Numbered from the stretch's first letter, positions 24,050 through 38,271 are shown. The stretch: DNA of 64,000 bases from Hawksworthiomyces lignivorus (GCA_002917075.1 NTMA01000009.1:1-64000); one strand, 5' to 3'. The notes: a model not told the origin generated them from the letters alone. Program-made: numbers and translations.

Positions 24050-25235
24050 TGAGAGCTTTATATAGATCCTGTAGAAGTGGGAGAAGGGAAGACGGGGACG
24101 GGACGGTGTTCGGCGTTACAAGAAAAGGGCAGCAAGATCAATAAGAAGCGTCTCTGCTAATCAAGGCAATTGGTTCATAGTAGTGCCGCGTGGTGTAATT
24201 TGCTCTGCGCCCTGGGGTCCCTCGTTAAAACGGACGCGCACATGAGCGCTCGCTTTGTATCGGGAAGCCAACGGAATCGGAAAGCCAATGCGATGGGTCA
24301 GCCAGCTAGCAGGCGGGGTTCTCCTTCAGGGCCAGAAGCAGCACGCGGGAACCATGAATGTGAGTGGAGTCTCAACTTGAGCGAGGCTTCTTCATCCGCG
24401 GCAAGCTTCCACTGGCTCTGATATTGCGCTGCTGGGCGAGGGCCATTCACAAAGCCACGGCTTCTACGAGTACCGAGAATAGTCCGTCCGCATACCTCCT
24501 TTACCAAGGATGCGTATCCAGTTGCGTTTTGAACTGGTACAATCTGCTGTGATGAACTAGCACATTCAAGATACATAGATAGGGCGACTAGAGCGTTCTA
24601 TCCGGCCCTACTAATGAGATCTCTCGCAATTGGGTCTGCTGTCGGCTATTCGTATAAATCGCTTTGAAGTTCTGTTCGACGCCCTTCAGCTTGTCAATTA
24701 TGCAATCTATTTTTTGACTGGGTAGTCGAGAAAGCGATCAACAACATAGCTTTCCTACCCGGGATGTTCCTGATCTGTTTCGGTGTATTGCTGCTCTGTC
24801 AGATAGAGTGGGGGGGAGCTGGGAGGGGAAGCTACAGCGCTCGTAGATTGGCTTTTAGGAGAGGGGAACAGGCTTTATTAGGCGATGATTTTTGGTTGGC
24901 CAGAGTCAAGAGCTCAGGCGGTTCCTCTAACTGGTGTTTTCTGCCTCAGGCCGCCAAAATGTCCTTTTGTCTGGTCACCTGACACGACCAATTGGATCCG
25001 CGGCTTTTTGGGCTGACGCCCATTCGCTTCTCGGGCTGGCGGGATTTTGAGGAAGCTCGAAATCGTCCCAGAGCGAAAAAAAATAACGACACGATATCCG
25101 CACCACCTCCACCACCACCAAGCCAACCTCGACGAAGCTTTTCGGCCACGAATTGATTCAATTGGACCCCCTGCTGTCGGTTCTCTCCTTTTTGTCTCCA
25201 TTTCTCATCGCTCGATCACTCCGCTCTTCGCAACA
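24050..25235. other. Divergent intergenic region between YCII and QCR7
   Basis: A shared upstream region of two probable mitochondrial proteins. I see no coding region or RNA gene; pyrimidine-rich leader sequence precedes QCR7. Confidence 0.45.
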
Positions 25236-25756
25236 ATGTCCTACATCAGCTTGGCACCCTTCATCCGCAGCCGGCCGTGGCTGCTCAACGCCCTGAAGCC
25301 CATGGCCAACTGGTACGTCAACCTGGCCGGATACCGCCAGATGGGACTCAGGTAAGCTTTTCCTCCTCTCCCCCTCTTCTTGTTATGAGATACGAATTAG
25401 GGGCTGCTGCGCTCTCTGGCCGCGAATGCGATTCAATTGCCTCGTTTTCTTCTCCTCTTTGCCTAGTTGCTTACGCCGCCTTCTCCCCTCTCCCCAGAGC
25501 CGATGATCTTATCCCCGAGGAGAACGAGGTCGTGCAGCAGGCCATCAAGCGCCTGTCGCCCCAGGAGAACTACGACCGCATCTTCCGCCTGCGGCGCGCC
25601 GTGCAGCTCAGTCTGCAGCACAAGCTGCTGCCCAAGGCAGAGTGGACCAAGCCCGAGGATGACACCCCGTACCTGGCGCCGCTGATCCGGCAGATCGAGG
25701 CCGAGACCAAGGAGCGCGAGGACCTGGACTCCATCACCGTCATCAAGAGCCACTAA
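25236..25756 (+). CDS. QCR7: Cytochrome b-c1 complex subunit 7
   Basis: Two exons (25236-25351, 25498-25756) give 124 residues, the standard length. Diagnostic sequence includes WYVNLAGYRQMGLRADDLI across the splice, RLSPQENYDRIFRLRRAVQL, HKLLPKAEW and YLAPLIRQIEAETKEREDLD. QCR7 is the 14-kDa subunit of mitochondrial complex III and contacts the matrix side of cytochrome b. The AGA codon split by the intron restores the family's LRADD motif. It sits divergently from the mitochondrial YCII gene. Confidence 0.95.
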
Positions 25757-27452
25757 AAGAAACGACATGGGTTTCGGAAAGGGGCGTTGGGCGAGGGGCG
25801 GGACGATTGAAAAGGGACGGAATGTTGGCGAAGCGGAAAACACCAAAGCGCTAGAGCAGCAACAAAGCAACGACAATAGCGACGCGCATTCGGAGGTAGA
25901 GAGAGAGAGCGAGAAGGTCGTCTTGTGCAAGCGCCTCGTCTGCTGTTGCTCAGCCAGTGGACAGCTCTTTTGGTGCGGGATAGCTGTCGACCTGGTTGCT
26001 AAACCGTGATCAGGCTGGGGTACGAGAAGACCGGGTGGCTAGATGGACGATGAACGTGCTACTTGTTTTTTTTTCCTTACCCCTGTATCATATGCACATA
26101 TAGAAGAAATTCACAAAAGAAATCATATTAAGAACCAGCATCCATCGGCGTCTCAACCGTCTCAATGTGGCCTGACCAAGTATATTGTACATATGCTCTA
26201 CTAGCTCTGGTGTCCTGTCTGCTTCTGTTTGAACTTGGCCTACAGTTTTTCGTACCTTTGACTGGCGCACTGCCAGCATCTGCCCAAAAGGACTGATACG
26301 TACTTGTTGAGTCTACCACCACATGGTACTCATTGCAGATAAGCATTATGCATTTCCATTCTAGAAACAAGGATTGCCTATATCAAAGTCATCCCCAAGA
26401 AAGAAAACCACACCAGTCCCAACAATTTTCACGGCGCTGTGCCAAAACAGCTCTCCGAAAATGAGACGTTAAAATGGAAACGCAAAATTTGTTCATACTG
26501 GGCAAAGACATAATCACGGTTAGGCTCTACATAGCGATAAACAAAGACTAAAAACCAGTGTATATATGTATAAAAAATTACGCTGTCAATCCCGACCTGG
26601 GCACCAGGGAAGACCCGTTTATGTGCCAATTGCCCACCGTACACTTTAATAAACCCAAGAGTCATTCCACTTGTATCGCTGGCTCCGATGACAATGGCGA
26701 GCCGAAGGGCGTCCTCTCTAACGCAGGCCCTTCTCTCTCAACACATTGCCTTGCCGCGACCAATAACCAACAGATAAGGAAAAAAAAGACTAAAGAAAAA
26801 TTGATGACAATAAATATTAAGTATACCCTGGCAACATGGGGAAAACTTCTCTCCCCAAATCAGTGCGTGTGCGCGCAGAGTGGCGATGGCACAGAGCGTA
26901 ATCGTTTGTTAAGAAAGATGCACACAAGTACTGTAAACGTGTGTGTGTATGCAAGTCGTAGGGAAGTCGACTTCGTAAGTATGTGGGCAGAGTTATGGGA
27001 GCAATTTTGGAAGAAGTAGAAATATACGTCTCTTGAAATCTCTTGTCTTTGCAAAAGACCCAAGTGGAGGCTAATTTGGCGAAAAGAAGAGTCGAAGATG
27101 ACAAAACAAGTAGCTGGTGATGGTGGCAGGACTGGCAACATTGACGGATGAATTTCGAATGTGGCTGAGGTGGACGTAGTTGCCGTTGGGAAACATGAAT
27201 TGATAAAAAAAAAAAAGAAAAACCTAAAACACCTTATAACTCCGCATCCAAGTAAAAGACTCCAATATAGACTTTAATCCGGTCTTTGGTCCTTGTATCA
27301 TGAAAGATGTGAGGCGAGAGAAGGAGCATCCTCTTTCGTTGCATCTGCGCCAGGATGTGCGTATTCAGCTGACGCTGCCAAGCTTAGAACCCTAAGATAT
27401 CGGCAGATCAATACTGATATGATCGAGTTGCGGACAACGGCACAGGAGGAGG
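25757..27452. other. Intergenic, 1.7 kb, convergent
   Basis: Between the 3' ends of QCR7 and ANP1. AT-rich, with scattered short open frames without family resemblance. No gene is supported. Confidence 0.4.
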
Positions 27453-29075
<1,623 letters not shown>

Positions 29076-30513
29076 TGTGAAGGCCGTCGGATGGGCTTGC
29101 TCGACGAGCACGCTACCCGGGAGATATGTGAAGAGACGAAAAAAGAAGGAAAAGACAAATGGGATACGATTGGCAACGTCTATGGCCAACCCACCCAGAT
29201 CACTCCTAGTAGTTGTAGTTCGAATTTTTTTTAGTGTAGTCTTGGATATCTTGGGTTTCGTCCCGATTTATCCGCTGATCAGAGATGCCCCGTGGCTCAA
29301 CTATCTGCCAGGAACGACAGCAAATGGCAATGGAAATCTGTGCTAGGCGTCACGGTCAAGGAGGAGACGGAAGATTGTTGGAGATAGCAGTTGACGGGCA
29401 GATAGCTGTGCAGAGAAGGGGAGCTCCGGAAGAACAAAAGCTGCTAGTGAACTATCGTCGATTAATTGGCGTGATGCAAGACTGGCGCGTATCACCGGAC
29501 ACCGAATCAATCAAAAGAAATCAACAAAGATGAACTCCAGGTCGCAAATCAAAACGAAGAGGAAAGACCCTAAGAACCGAAGTTGCAAGGGGAAACGAGA
29601 GACGAAGTTGGAAATTGACGAGGCTGACGTGACATAGACTAGAAAATGTGAACGAATGGGCCAATTTCGGCGGTTTGTCTTGGTATTTGGGGGATGGAGA
29701 TAGGGAAACGGGGAGAAGAGTGAGGAGAGACAGGACAGCGTCGCAGTTGTCCTTATCTTGATCTCTGTGCTTCTCGTCGCCGAGTTCCCCTTCGGTTTGA
29801 AATGAAAGGAAAACAACACAAAAAAAAAGTCCTCTTGGCGATCGAAGGAGAGAGGAACTAGAATTCGCTCGTCGTACAGGCGAAGAAGGAAAAGAGAGAA
29901 AGTCGAAGAGGATGATCAAATGAAAGCGAAAAGAAATCAAAAGGGCAAAAGGGAAAAAAGGAAGAAAACGGTTTGATAGAAGAAATTGGAGCAAGAAGCT
30001 TAGCTGTTCAGAAAAGAGGCGTTCCAACGGACCAGAAAGAGGTTCGTGCAGCAATGCAGCGACGCAGGAATGGAGCAATGGAGTTAATGGAGCAATGCTG
30101 TAATGTGCGGTACGAAGTACGTACTACAATGCTGTAGCAATACCTGCAATACTGTACGGAGCACGAAGTATTATTGCCTAAGACGCAGCTGCTGACGCAT
30201 TAGAGCGCAGGTGCGAAAACAGGATAAGACGACGTTGGATTGGCGATTTTGGGGGGTGTTGGTTGGCCAGATTCCGGCACTTGGTCGTTCTTGTACCGCC
30301 GTGTGGAAGCGTTTTTGTAGCGGGGACCCGCTGCGAGTCCACTTGCGCAAGCTGTTCTGCTGTAGGAGGAGCGAGAGACGGTTCTAGGCTTTAGGGGTTG
30401 CAGTTAGGGAGAATCGTAGTGAGACAAGGGGATGGGGAGGGACAGATGGCAGAAGGGATCGAGAATCAGGAAAACTGGACATTGGCCCAATCGCGGTGTT
30501 ACTTGGACAGTGG

Positions 30514-30545
<32 letters not shown>

Positions 30546-32614
30546 AATAAGAGGAATGGTGTTGGTGGAGTCTTTCCCCTACGTTGTAAGTAGAGGCATA
30601 CGTAAAAGAACGCGGTTCCGGTTGTACCGGATACTTTTGGGGTTTCTTTTTTCTTCTGTTTTGCTCTCACGTTTTTCCTGCAGGAACGGCCTAGAACTGC
30701 AGGTTTTTTTCATCTAAAGCTCCCCCCCCTTCTCCTCCAGTCTGAGAACTTCTTATGTCGCTAACGTTTGATTCTGGTAACGAACGCGCACGTTAGAAAG
30801 ATATGGCTAATTTTAGGACTGGTCTGAGCTCGGTCACCGGAGCTCTTGTCCCTCTCACTGTGCGCTGCAAATGTGTTGCAGTGGACACCCGATAAAATTA
30901 ACTGCGTCTCCTTTTGGCGGAGCCCACGGGGGCTGTCTTCCACGCTTCCACGGGGGGGATGGTCTTCCATTTTCCATGTCCCCTGGACGGACCACAGCTG
31001 CTTCCCTGTCTCTGTGGCATACAGGGATCATTGGCTAGCGGGAAAGAAGGGAAAGGCAAAGGAAAAGGCGCAAAAGCCTTGATAGGTACTGGGTACCTAG
31101 AACGGGAAACGCCACATTTCATGATTTTAGCGTGCGTTTTATTGGATCCCCTGCAGGATGGCGGGTGAAGAGAGATTGGTGATACACAGTGCTGATGGAA
31201 AAGGAACCAAGAGGGAAAAGGAGGTTTTGCCTTCTTTGTCCACCGCAGCGAATAGCTGATAAGAAAATATGAAGCACGAGTAGGATAACGCCGTAGATAC
31301 AAGCACGGTCAAATTTAGGAGAGACACGCCCGTGAACTCCGAAATTGAAAAAGATACGCATGCAACTAACTACTGCTGCTGTCACAGCTCGTTACAATTC
31401 CCAAACGATGGGGAGGATGAGACAACCAGAACGCCGAGAGAGCCCTGTATTTTTGGCCTAAGATCAGCTGACAGCACTGCGGCCCCGTAGCTTTCGTCTG
31501 ACGCCTGCTTGTCATCATCATCTAGTGTGCAAAGCCAAGGACAAGATGCGGAGAACAAACTGTGCTTTACGTGTACGAGTATTATGCTTACATGCTGCCT
31601 GGTCGGTCCTGCATCTTCGCAAATCTGCCCATCTGCACTGTAACTGTGCTGCGGATGAAGGCTGTAACTTGCTTACCTACGAATACTTATGTACGCCTCT
31701 TAACTTTTTTGCTATTTCTAGACACTGAATTGAACACTGACTGGTTGAGAGAAGCGAAGGATGGAGGCGCAAAAAAGGCAATCGACCACACGCGATAAAT
31801 CTTTGCTGTTACATACGTAGGTGTGTGCAGCACAGTCTTATCGGGCGAGCAGCCTCTCCGTTGCAAGGCTCTCCAAAAAAAAAAATCTTGCCCTGCAATG
31901 ACGATCACGATCGCTCGGCCATGCGCTTTTTCCACCGCGCGACGCATCCGTGCTTAGAGTGCGACCTTCGCACTGGTCGCATTCTCCCAGCAGCTCAGCC
32001 AATATTCTCCAGCACATGAAGAGACAGGCAGGACTTCTGTCTGCGTGTCTTTTGCTTTTTCCTTCTTATTTTTGAGCCCTTTTTTTTTGTTGGACCTTCT
32101 TTGTGCGTCCGCTTCCAATCTACAGCCCTCAACTCTTTAGGCTGTCAATGCCATTCAGGCTCAAACAGAGACAAGAGACAAGAGACACAGAGACACGGAT
32201 GCAGGGGTTTGAGAAACCGGCTCCCAGTTCCCCAGCTCCCGCTGCCAAGGCCCTTAGTGGGTTTGGAGGCCCTTTCTTCGTTGCCAAGGAAAAGCGCTGG
32301 GTCGATCGAAGGGGGGAAGCACTTCAGAGAATCCTACAGAGCTACACTACAGCAGAGTATCACTCGCTTTAATTGTTCACGTGATCAGGCGACAAGATTT
32401 GGCGTCCCGGCAACGCGCTGAGTGGTTTGTAAGCGCGTGTTATCTTGCCGGGCTTACTTTTCTTTCCATAGTCTTCGTCGCCGGTTCAGTCTATGCACTC
32501 AGATTTTTCTTATTTTTCCCCTTTTTTTTCTTCAAATGAGGGTATTCGCGTGTTTGTATAGATAGGCCACCTTGAATGCAAGGCAAGCTCTGACTGTCTG
32601 CTGTTGTTCATTTC
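29076..32614. other. Longest intergenic gap, 3.5 kb
   Basis: A divergent upstream region of ANP1 and the DNA glycosylase gene. It contains an uninterrupted A30 tract at 30514-30543 and purine-rich blocks near 29600-29960. I found no protein family, tRNA or rRNA; long 5' UTRs or a non-coding transcript are possible but unsupported. Confidence 0.4.
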
Positions 32615-34063
32615 ATGCTCTCTTGTCTTCGACGTCTTCCTGGAGGCTCTTTCGTTTGCTCTGGCGGCTCCCCTCTCCCCTCTCCACTGCTTGTAGTCGC
32701 TTCTCGAGGCTTCAGTTTTTCAAGAGTCACTGCCCCTCCACCTTTAGCTCGCCTCGTCTCTTCTCCACAGCCATTGGCGCAGAGAACACCAAGCAAAGCC
32801 ATGGCATCGCTGCGACGTTCCACACGCCTCAGCAGCAGCGGCGCTGCTACACCTGCGGCAGAGCTGCTGCCTGCTGCAGCTGCGAAAGCAGTGAGCCGGC
32901 CAGCGCCGCGCAAGAGGAAGTCCGCCGTCTCATCTGCGGCTGCGGCTGCGAAAGAAGAGGACGAGGTTGCTGCCCCGCCCCCGCCTCCAGCCAAGAAGCG
33001 CCGGGGCAGGCCGTCGGCGGCGTCGTCGTCGTCTGCGGCGGCACCAGACCAGCCGGCTGCTGCACCGGCCACGCCGCCCCGCAAAGCTGCAGCGAAGGCG
33101 CTGCCTGCCACCCCCAACACCGCCAACACGGGCAAGAAGATGCGCCACCCGGCGGTGCGGCGCCTGGCGAACCCCAATGCCACCAACGCGACGCTGCTGT
33201 CGCCGGAGACGTCGCGGGTGGTGGCGGCGCTGCCGGCGGACAAGGTGGACGAGGCGATCGACGGCGAATTGACGACGACGGAGAACATCCTGGAGGCGGC
33301 GTGCGCGCACCTGGTGTCCGTGGACCCGCGGATGCAGAAGCTGATCGAGGCGCACCACTGCCACGTGTTCAGCCCGGCGGGGCTGGCCGAGCGCATCGAC
33401 CCCTTTGAGAGCCTGGCCAGCGGCATCATCAGCCAGCAGGTGTCGGGCGCGGCGGCGCGCGCCATCAAGTCGCGGTTCATCGACCTGTTCGAGGAGGGCG
33501 GCGCCGCCGCCGCCGCCGCACTCGCAGGGGGGGACGCGCCGCCGCGGGTCGCGGAGCCCGTCGAGGACGCCACGTCGCGCCGTTTCCCGCTGCCCTCGCA
33601 GGTCGCCGCCGCCAGCGTTCCGCTGCTGCGCACCGCCGGCCTCTCCCAGCGCAAGGCCGAGTACCTGCAGGGCCTGGCCGAGAAGTTCGTCTCGGGCGAG
33701 CTGTCGGCGCACCTGCTCGCCGACGCCCCCTACGACACCGTGGTCGAGAAGCTCGTCTCCGTGCGCGGCCTCGGCCGCTGGAGCGCCGAGATGTTTGCCC
33801 TCTTCGGCCTCAAGCGCATGGACGTCTTCAGCGTCGGCGACCTCGGCGTCCAGCGCGGCATGGCCGCCTTTGCCGGCCGCGACGTCGCCAAGCTCAAGCG
33901 CTCCGGCTCCAGCGCGTCCGCCACCAAGAAGAGCAGCAAGTGGAAGTACATGACCGACACCGAGATGGAGGCCATGGCCGAGCCGTTCCGCCCGTACCGC
34001 AGCGTCTTCATGTGGTACATGTGGCGCGTCGAGTCCACCGACGTCAGCTCCATGGGTGGTTAG
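32615..34063 (+). CDS. MAG1: DNA-3-methyladenine glycosylase (AlkA/Mag1 type, HhH-GPD)
   Basis: A single exon of 482 residues from 32615, or 420 from the inner ATG at 32801. The C-terminal half is a helix-hairpin-helix glycosylase: DPFESLASGIISQQVSGAAARAI, the hairpin LVSVRGLGRWSAEMFALFGL, and the catalytic-aspartate segment VFSVGDLGVQRG. It removes 3-methyladenine and related alkylated purines to start base excision repair. The middle is a disordered Ala/Pro/Lys region with a KKRRGRP nuclear-type signal. The first 62 residues after 32615 are Arg/Ser/Leu-rich and nearly acid-free, like a mitochondrial presequence. The inner ATG has G at -3 and +4, whereas the outer has T at -3, so both may be used. 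Confidence 0.9.
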   Translation: MLSCLRRLPGGSFVCSGGSPLPSPLLVVASRGFSFSRVTAPPPLARLVSSPQPLAQRTPSKAMASLRRSTRLSSSGAATPAAELLPAAAAKAVSRPAPRKRKSAVSSAAAAAKEEDEVAAPPPPPAKKRRGRPSAASSSSAAAPDQPAAAPATPPRKAAAKALPATPNTANTGKKMRHPAVRRLANPNATNATLLSPETSRVVAALPADKVDEAIDGELTTTENILEAACAHLVSVDPRMQKLIEAHHCHVFSPAGLAERIDPFESLASGIISQQVSGAAARAIKSRFIDLFEEGGAAAAAALAGGDAPPRVAEPVEDATSRRFPLPSQVAAASVPLLRTAGLSQRKAEYLQGLAEKFVSGELSAHLLADAPYDTVVEKLVSVRGLGRWSAEMFALFGLKRMDVFSVGDLGVQRGMAAFAGRDVAKLKRSGSSASATKKSSKWKYMTDTEMEAMAEPFRPYRSVFMWYMWRVESTDVSSMGG

Positions 34064-34410
34064 CGCACACATGCACGTCTACCTGGAGCAGAGAGGCGAG
34101 GTGGCAGAGAGCCGCTACAAAGGTTTTTCTTGTCGATTGCAACGTCATCGTTTCAAAAGAGTCATAGTATTGGAGGAGTGGACAGAGGAAGGAATAAGGT
34201 ATATCTACTTGTGAAGCACATTGCTTTAAAGTGCGTTAGGATGGCTCTGTAAGGCGTCAAGGGAAGGGAATGTGGTAAAGGATCAGCTGTCTGGAGAGAA
34301 ATTTTGTAATTTAGTTGTATGTGGATTCTATGCTTTAGGGTAAATTATGCAGACAGGAGGAAGAAAGGAAGAAACATCTGCAGTGAAAATAGGCCTAGAA
34401 AGAGGCCAGC
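34064..34410. other. Intergenic: convergent 3' regions
   Basis: Short convergent spacer between the glycosylase gene and the DUF3445 gene. Nothing else is seen. Confidence 0.5.
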
Positions 34411-35823
34411 TCAAGATCTCAGATATTCGCACACGCTCTTTCCCCAGCGCACAGCACCTTTGTACTTCCACATGCCGGGGGCATTGCCCTGCTTCAAGCC
34501 CTCAATCGCGTCCGCCAGCCCAGGACCGAGCCCCTCTGCCTTGATGTCAGTGACCGGGAAGAGATGAGTTTTGAAGGAGAACATAACCGCCTTTGTTTGA
34601 GGCAGCCTTGTAAGTGTCTGGCACTCCACCCGTAACCGTGCCTGTATAATTAGTTGATGATGCTATGAAGGGCATGGATGTAAAGAAAGGAAAGCTTACC
34701 GTGGACATGTCCACGTCTTGGTCTTCCTCCACTACTTCTCCTTCATGAATGTGGTTGCCGGCCGGCGCAAACAAGTCAGTATGCGTTTGCACCGACCACT
34801 ATTTATTCACGGTGATTAGAAATAGCCGAAACATAAATGTACGAGAAGGCAAGCGCAACAAACATACGTTCAGTCGTTTCACACTCTTGCCAACTTCCAG
34901 GCGAGAAAAGAACCGCTCCATGCTAGGGCCGATCTTGTCGTATGATGGCACTGGCGTGTGGATGTCCTTTAGCAGCAGCCCCAGCTTCGTAGATGGATCG
35001 AAACCAGCTGGAAAGCAGCAGAGGAATGCCACCAGGCGGTGGCTCGTGGCGGGATATGATGAGCTGCTTTCAGTCGTTGGAAAGCTGGTAGTGTTTTCTT
35101 CTTTGAGCAGGAAGATGTCGTCTTCTACTGTCTCACCGAGGATACGAAATGCCTCTAGCGGGTCTTCTGGTGGCGCACATGGCAACGTAGTTCCTGTGAC
35201 ATAGTTGCGGAGGACAGATGTGCCGGCTTGTGTGACTTCCTTGGCGAATATTGCCGGATAGCGTGCCGGCAAGTAAGACATGAGGTAGGTGTAGGTCTCG
35301 TTAACAGCGGCTACAGCCGCCGGAGAAGGCGTGATACCATCCGGCATACGGACCACGCCCATTACAGTCTTGGGGTTGTTCGCAATTACGGAGTGCCGGA
35401 TTTCCATGCGGTCTCTGTAGTTGCGGTCTAATACAATAAGGTCTTCCGGGGCCGATGACTGTAGAGCTGAGAGAAGGCAAGTTTCATCAGCTTGGGCTAA
35501 TACAGTCATGGGTACATTATCAAACATCAAAATTTACCCATGGTTATGTGATAGATCGATTTGAAAGGCCGAAACTGGGTTGGACCAGTGGCCTTCCAGT
35601 CAAACGATAAGAGTGGTTCAACCTGAAGAGCAGCCGGTGGCTTGACATCTTCAGAAGCACCCGCCCCGGCGGTCCCGATGTTGCTCTGATATGTGATCAG
35701 TAATTTACCGAGGACAGAGGCTGTAGGCACGTCTCAAACCTTATTCTTCTGTCTTGTTGTAGAATACCATCGTAGAAATAGAATAGATAAGCTAGCGAAA
35801 ATGAGAAGCGGCAGGAGGTCCAT
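34411..35823 (-). CDS. Membrane-anchored DUF3445 protein (heme-dependent oxidative N-demethylase-like)
   Basis: Five exons (35823-35740, 35685-35538, 35466-34868, 34798-34700, 34641-34411) give 386 residues. Residues 4-20 (LPLLIFASLSILFLRWY) form a membrane anchor. The rest matches the fungal DUF3445 family: LLSFDWKATGPTQFRPFKSIYHITM, PEDLIVLDRNYRDRMEIR, a central HRLVAFLCCFPAGFDPSTKLG, IHTPVPSYDKIGPSMERFF and the C-terminal VRWGKSVCEYL. Bacterial relatives are alpha subunits of a heme-dependent oxidative N-demethylase, but I have no evidence that the fungal proteins share that activity. The first intron is 54 nt with a clear branch point (TACTGAT) and removes an in-frame stop, so I prefer it to an unspliced start. 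Confidence 0.82.
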
Positions 35824-36256
35824 TCTCGATATATGCAGCAAGATCAAATAAGAGACAGTAGTCAAACACAAGTAAACAAAGCCCAAGGGAAATGAGTATG
35901 GAAGTTGTATCTAGAATATAAAACGGCGATTTCGCTCCAAGAGCTCTTTGGGAACCAATACCAGATGCGGGGGCGCCAACACGGCAGCTAGCAGTAATAT
36001 GTCTCCAACCATATCAGCGTTTCGCCACTGGTCCAATAAATTAGAATGCTAGGTCGATTATAGATATCACTATTTGAGTCGGATTGGTGGTTTTAGGAAG
36101 GTCAATGCGGCGCATACCCCCGATGACGGATGGCTGATATGATAGCTGCTGTAATACATAGGGAGTTCCCGCTTTGTATTTCACCTGGGCTGGGAAGATA
36201 CACAATACCCCGATACATCTCGCTTTATCTCATTCTTCTTGCTCGTATCGGATGCG
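35824..36256. other. Intergenic, divergent, AT-rich
   Basis: Upstream region of the DUF3445 gene and of the transporter pseudogene. No gene or clear motif is seen. Confidence 0.45.
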
Positions 36257-38271
36257 ATGAAGCCCTTCAGTGCTCCATATCCGGTCTTGACTGACCGCCT
36301 GCGGGGGAAAGCAAAAGCTCGGCGAATATTGAGTATCTCATCACGGCGACATGTGGCCTCGGGTATGTTTGGTTCATATTATTCTTTGCTTCCGTGCTTC
36401 CAGCTGGTATCGCTGGTTGAGTCTTTGCCATGGCTTGGTCTGACGCGAGGCTCTAGCAACATGCTGTTTGGTTACGACCAGGGCGTAATGGGCGGCTTCC
36501 TCACCAGTGGCCCCTTTATGAGGACGTTCCCTTCCATCCCGTCCGATAACAACGCTACTTTACAGGATTTTACGGTACATGCACCTGCTATAAGACAGTC
36601 GTACTGAAATTTCGTTTCTGTGGAGCTCGTTCTGACGACGGCTAACACTGCTAGATGGCCGTATACGAAATTGGGTGTGCTGCTGGTGCGCTCCGCGGCG
36701 ATCGCTACGGCCGCCGCATCACGGTCATGCTCGGCGAGCTTATCGTAATTCTGGGTGCCATCCTACAGGCCACGTCGTTTAGTCTCGCATAGCTCATTGT
36801 CGCTCGCATCGTCAGTATGTAACACAAGGAACAAATGGTTGATTAATCAAGACCTCCTCCAGCCGGCATCGGCAACGGCATGGCCGTCGCCGTTCTCTGC
36901 CCACGTGGAACGGCGAGTGCTCGCGCGCCACCAATCGCGGGCGCGCCGTCCTGTGGCAGCTCAACGTCAACATCCTCGGCATCTGCATTGCCTACTGGGT
37001 CGACTACGCCGTCAACTAGTCGGCTGCTACTGTCAACACCGACTGGTCCTGGCGTTTCTCTCTCGCCCTGCAGTGCGTCTTCGCGGGCGCAACCATCCTC
37101 CTGGCTCTGTTCTTGCCGGACTCGCCCCGCTCGCTGATCAAGCTGGCAAGCTGGCTGCGGCCCCCGACGTCGTAGACATGCTCTCGCTGCAGGCCGACCT
37201 CGCGAAGCGCGCCGCGGACATAGACGTGACCATGGCCATGATCGAGCTGGCACTCGAGGAGGAGGGCGCCAGCAGCGCGGCCTGGAAAGAGATCTTCACG
37301 CAGGACGAGCAGCGCTTTTTCCAGCGGCTCGTGTTGGCGGTCATGTCGCTGTGCATGCTGCAGATCAGCGGCGTGAACCTCATCACCTACTACGCGGCCG
37401 TCATCTTCGAGGACACGCTCGGCATGTCACGCAACACGGCGCTGCTGGTCACGGGCTTCAACGGCCTCGAGTACTGGCTGGCGACGTTCATCCCGATCCC
37501 GCTGATCGACCGCATCGGCCGCCGCCGCATCATGATGTTCGCCGCCGCAGGCCAGTGCGCCAGCATGGCCGTCCTGGTGGCCACCATCGCTTACCCCAGC
37601 AGCAAGGGCGCCGGCTACGCCGCCGCCGTTTTCCTCTTGTGAGCTTCCATCGCCCAAAATGCAACCACTCTCTCGTAGCACAGCTGTCAACAACTTCCCG
37701 CAGCGTCTTCAACACGTTCTTCGCCATCGGCATGGACGGCATCCCCTTCCTGCTGCCCGTTGAGTTGACGCCGCTCAAGACCCGTGCCAAATCAGTCGCC
37801 ATCGCTATGGGTTTCTTCTAGCTGTGCAGTGCGTTCATCCATATTGCCGTCTCAAATCGGGAAGGAGGCCTGACACACACTAACATTGAAACAGACTTCT
37901 TCGTCGTGATGATCTCTCCCGTCCTGATCGACCGTATCAAGTATGGCACCTACATCCTGTGGGCCTGCACCAACGCCGTCTTTGTCCCCATGATCTACTT
38001 TTTGAGCATGTCCACAGCCGGCCAAAACTCGTTCAATCTTGCCAGCTACTAACCTGCTGCAGTTCCCGAGACCATAAAGGCCAACCTCGAGGACATCGAC
38101 ATCCTGTTCGAGCGCAACCCCGCCTGGCTCATCGGGCCCGGCTCTCGCGCCAAGCTGCGGGCCATCGTTGCCGAGCGCGAGAACCTCAACGCCATTCAGC
38201 AGCAGCACGGCGGCGCCGCCAGCAGCGAGGAAAAAGACAAAATCCATGCGATCGAGAACGTTACGGCCTAG
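36257..38271 (+). pseudogene. Decayed MFS sugar transporter
   Basis: Successive frames read as a hexose-transporter-family protein: NMLFGYDQGVMGGFLTSGP at the first helix, GDRYGRRITVMLGELIVILG, GIGNGMAVAV, LFLPDSPRSLIK, LQISGVNLITYYAAVIFEDTLG, DRIGRRRIMMFAAAGQCAS and PVELTPLKTRAKS. Reading is broken by TAG at 36790-36792 (in ATSFSLA-stop-LIV, where the family has Gln, fitting a CAG to TAG change), TAG at 37017-37019, a frameshift near 37140-37170 after SPRSLIK, and TAG at 37819-37821. The last intron keeps a perfect CTACTAAC branch point but has lost a good donor. The final frame VPETIKANLEDIDILFERNP ends at 38271. Several independent lesions make a functional product very unlikely. Confidence 0.85.

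Noticed and set aside
29521..30078. Long minus-strand frames rich in Phe, Leu and Ser
   Set aside because: They are the complement of purine-rich non-coding sequence; no family pattern.
32930..34072. Long minus frame opposite the DNA glycosylase
   Set aside because: An antisense shadow of a GC3-rich gene with no protein similarity.
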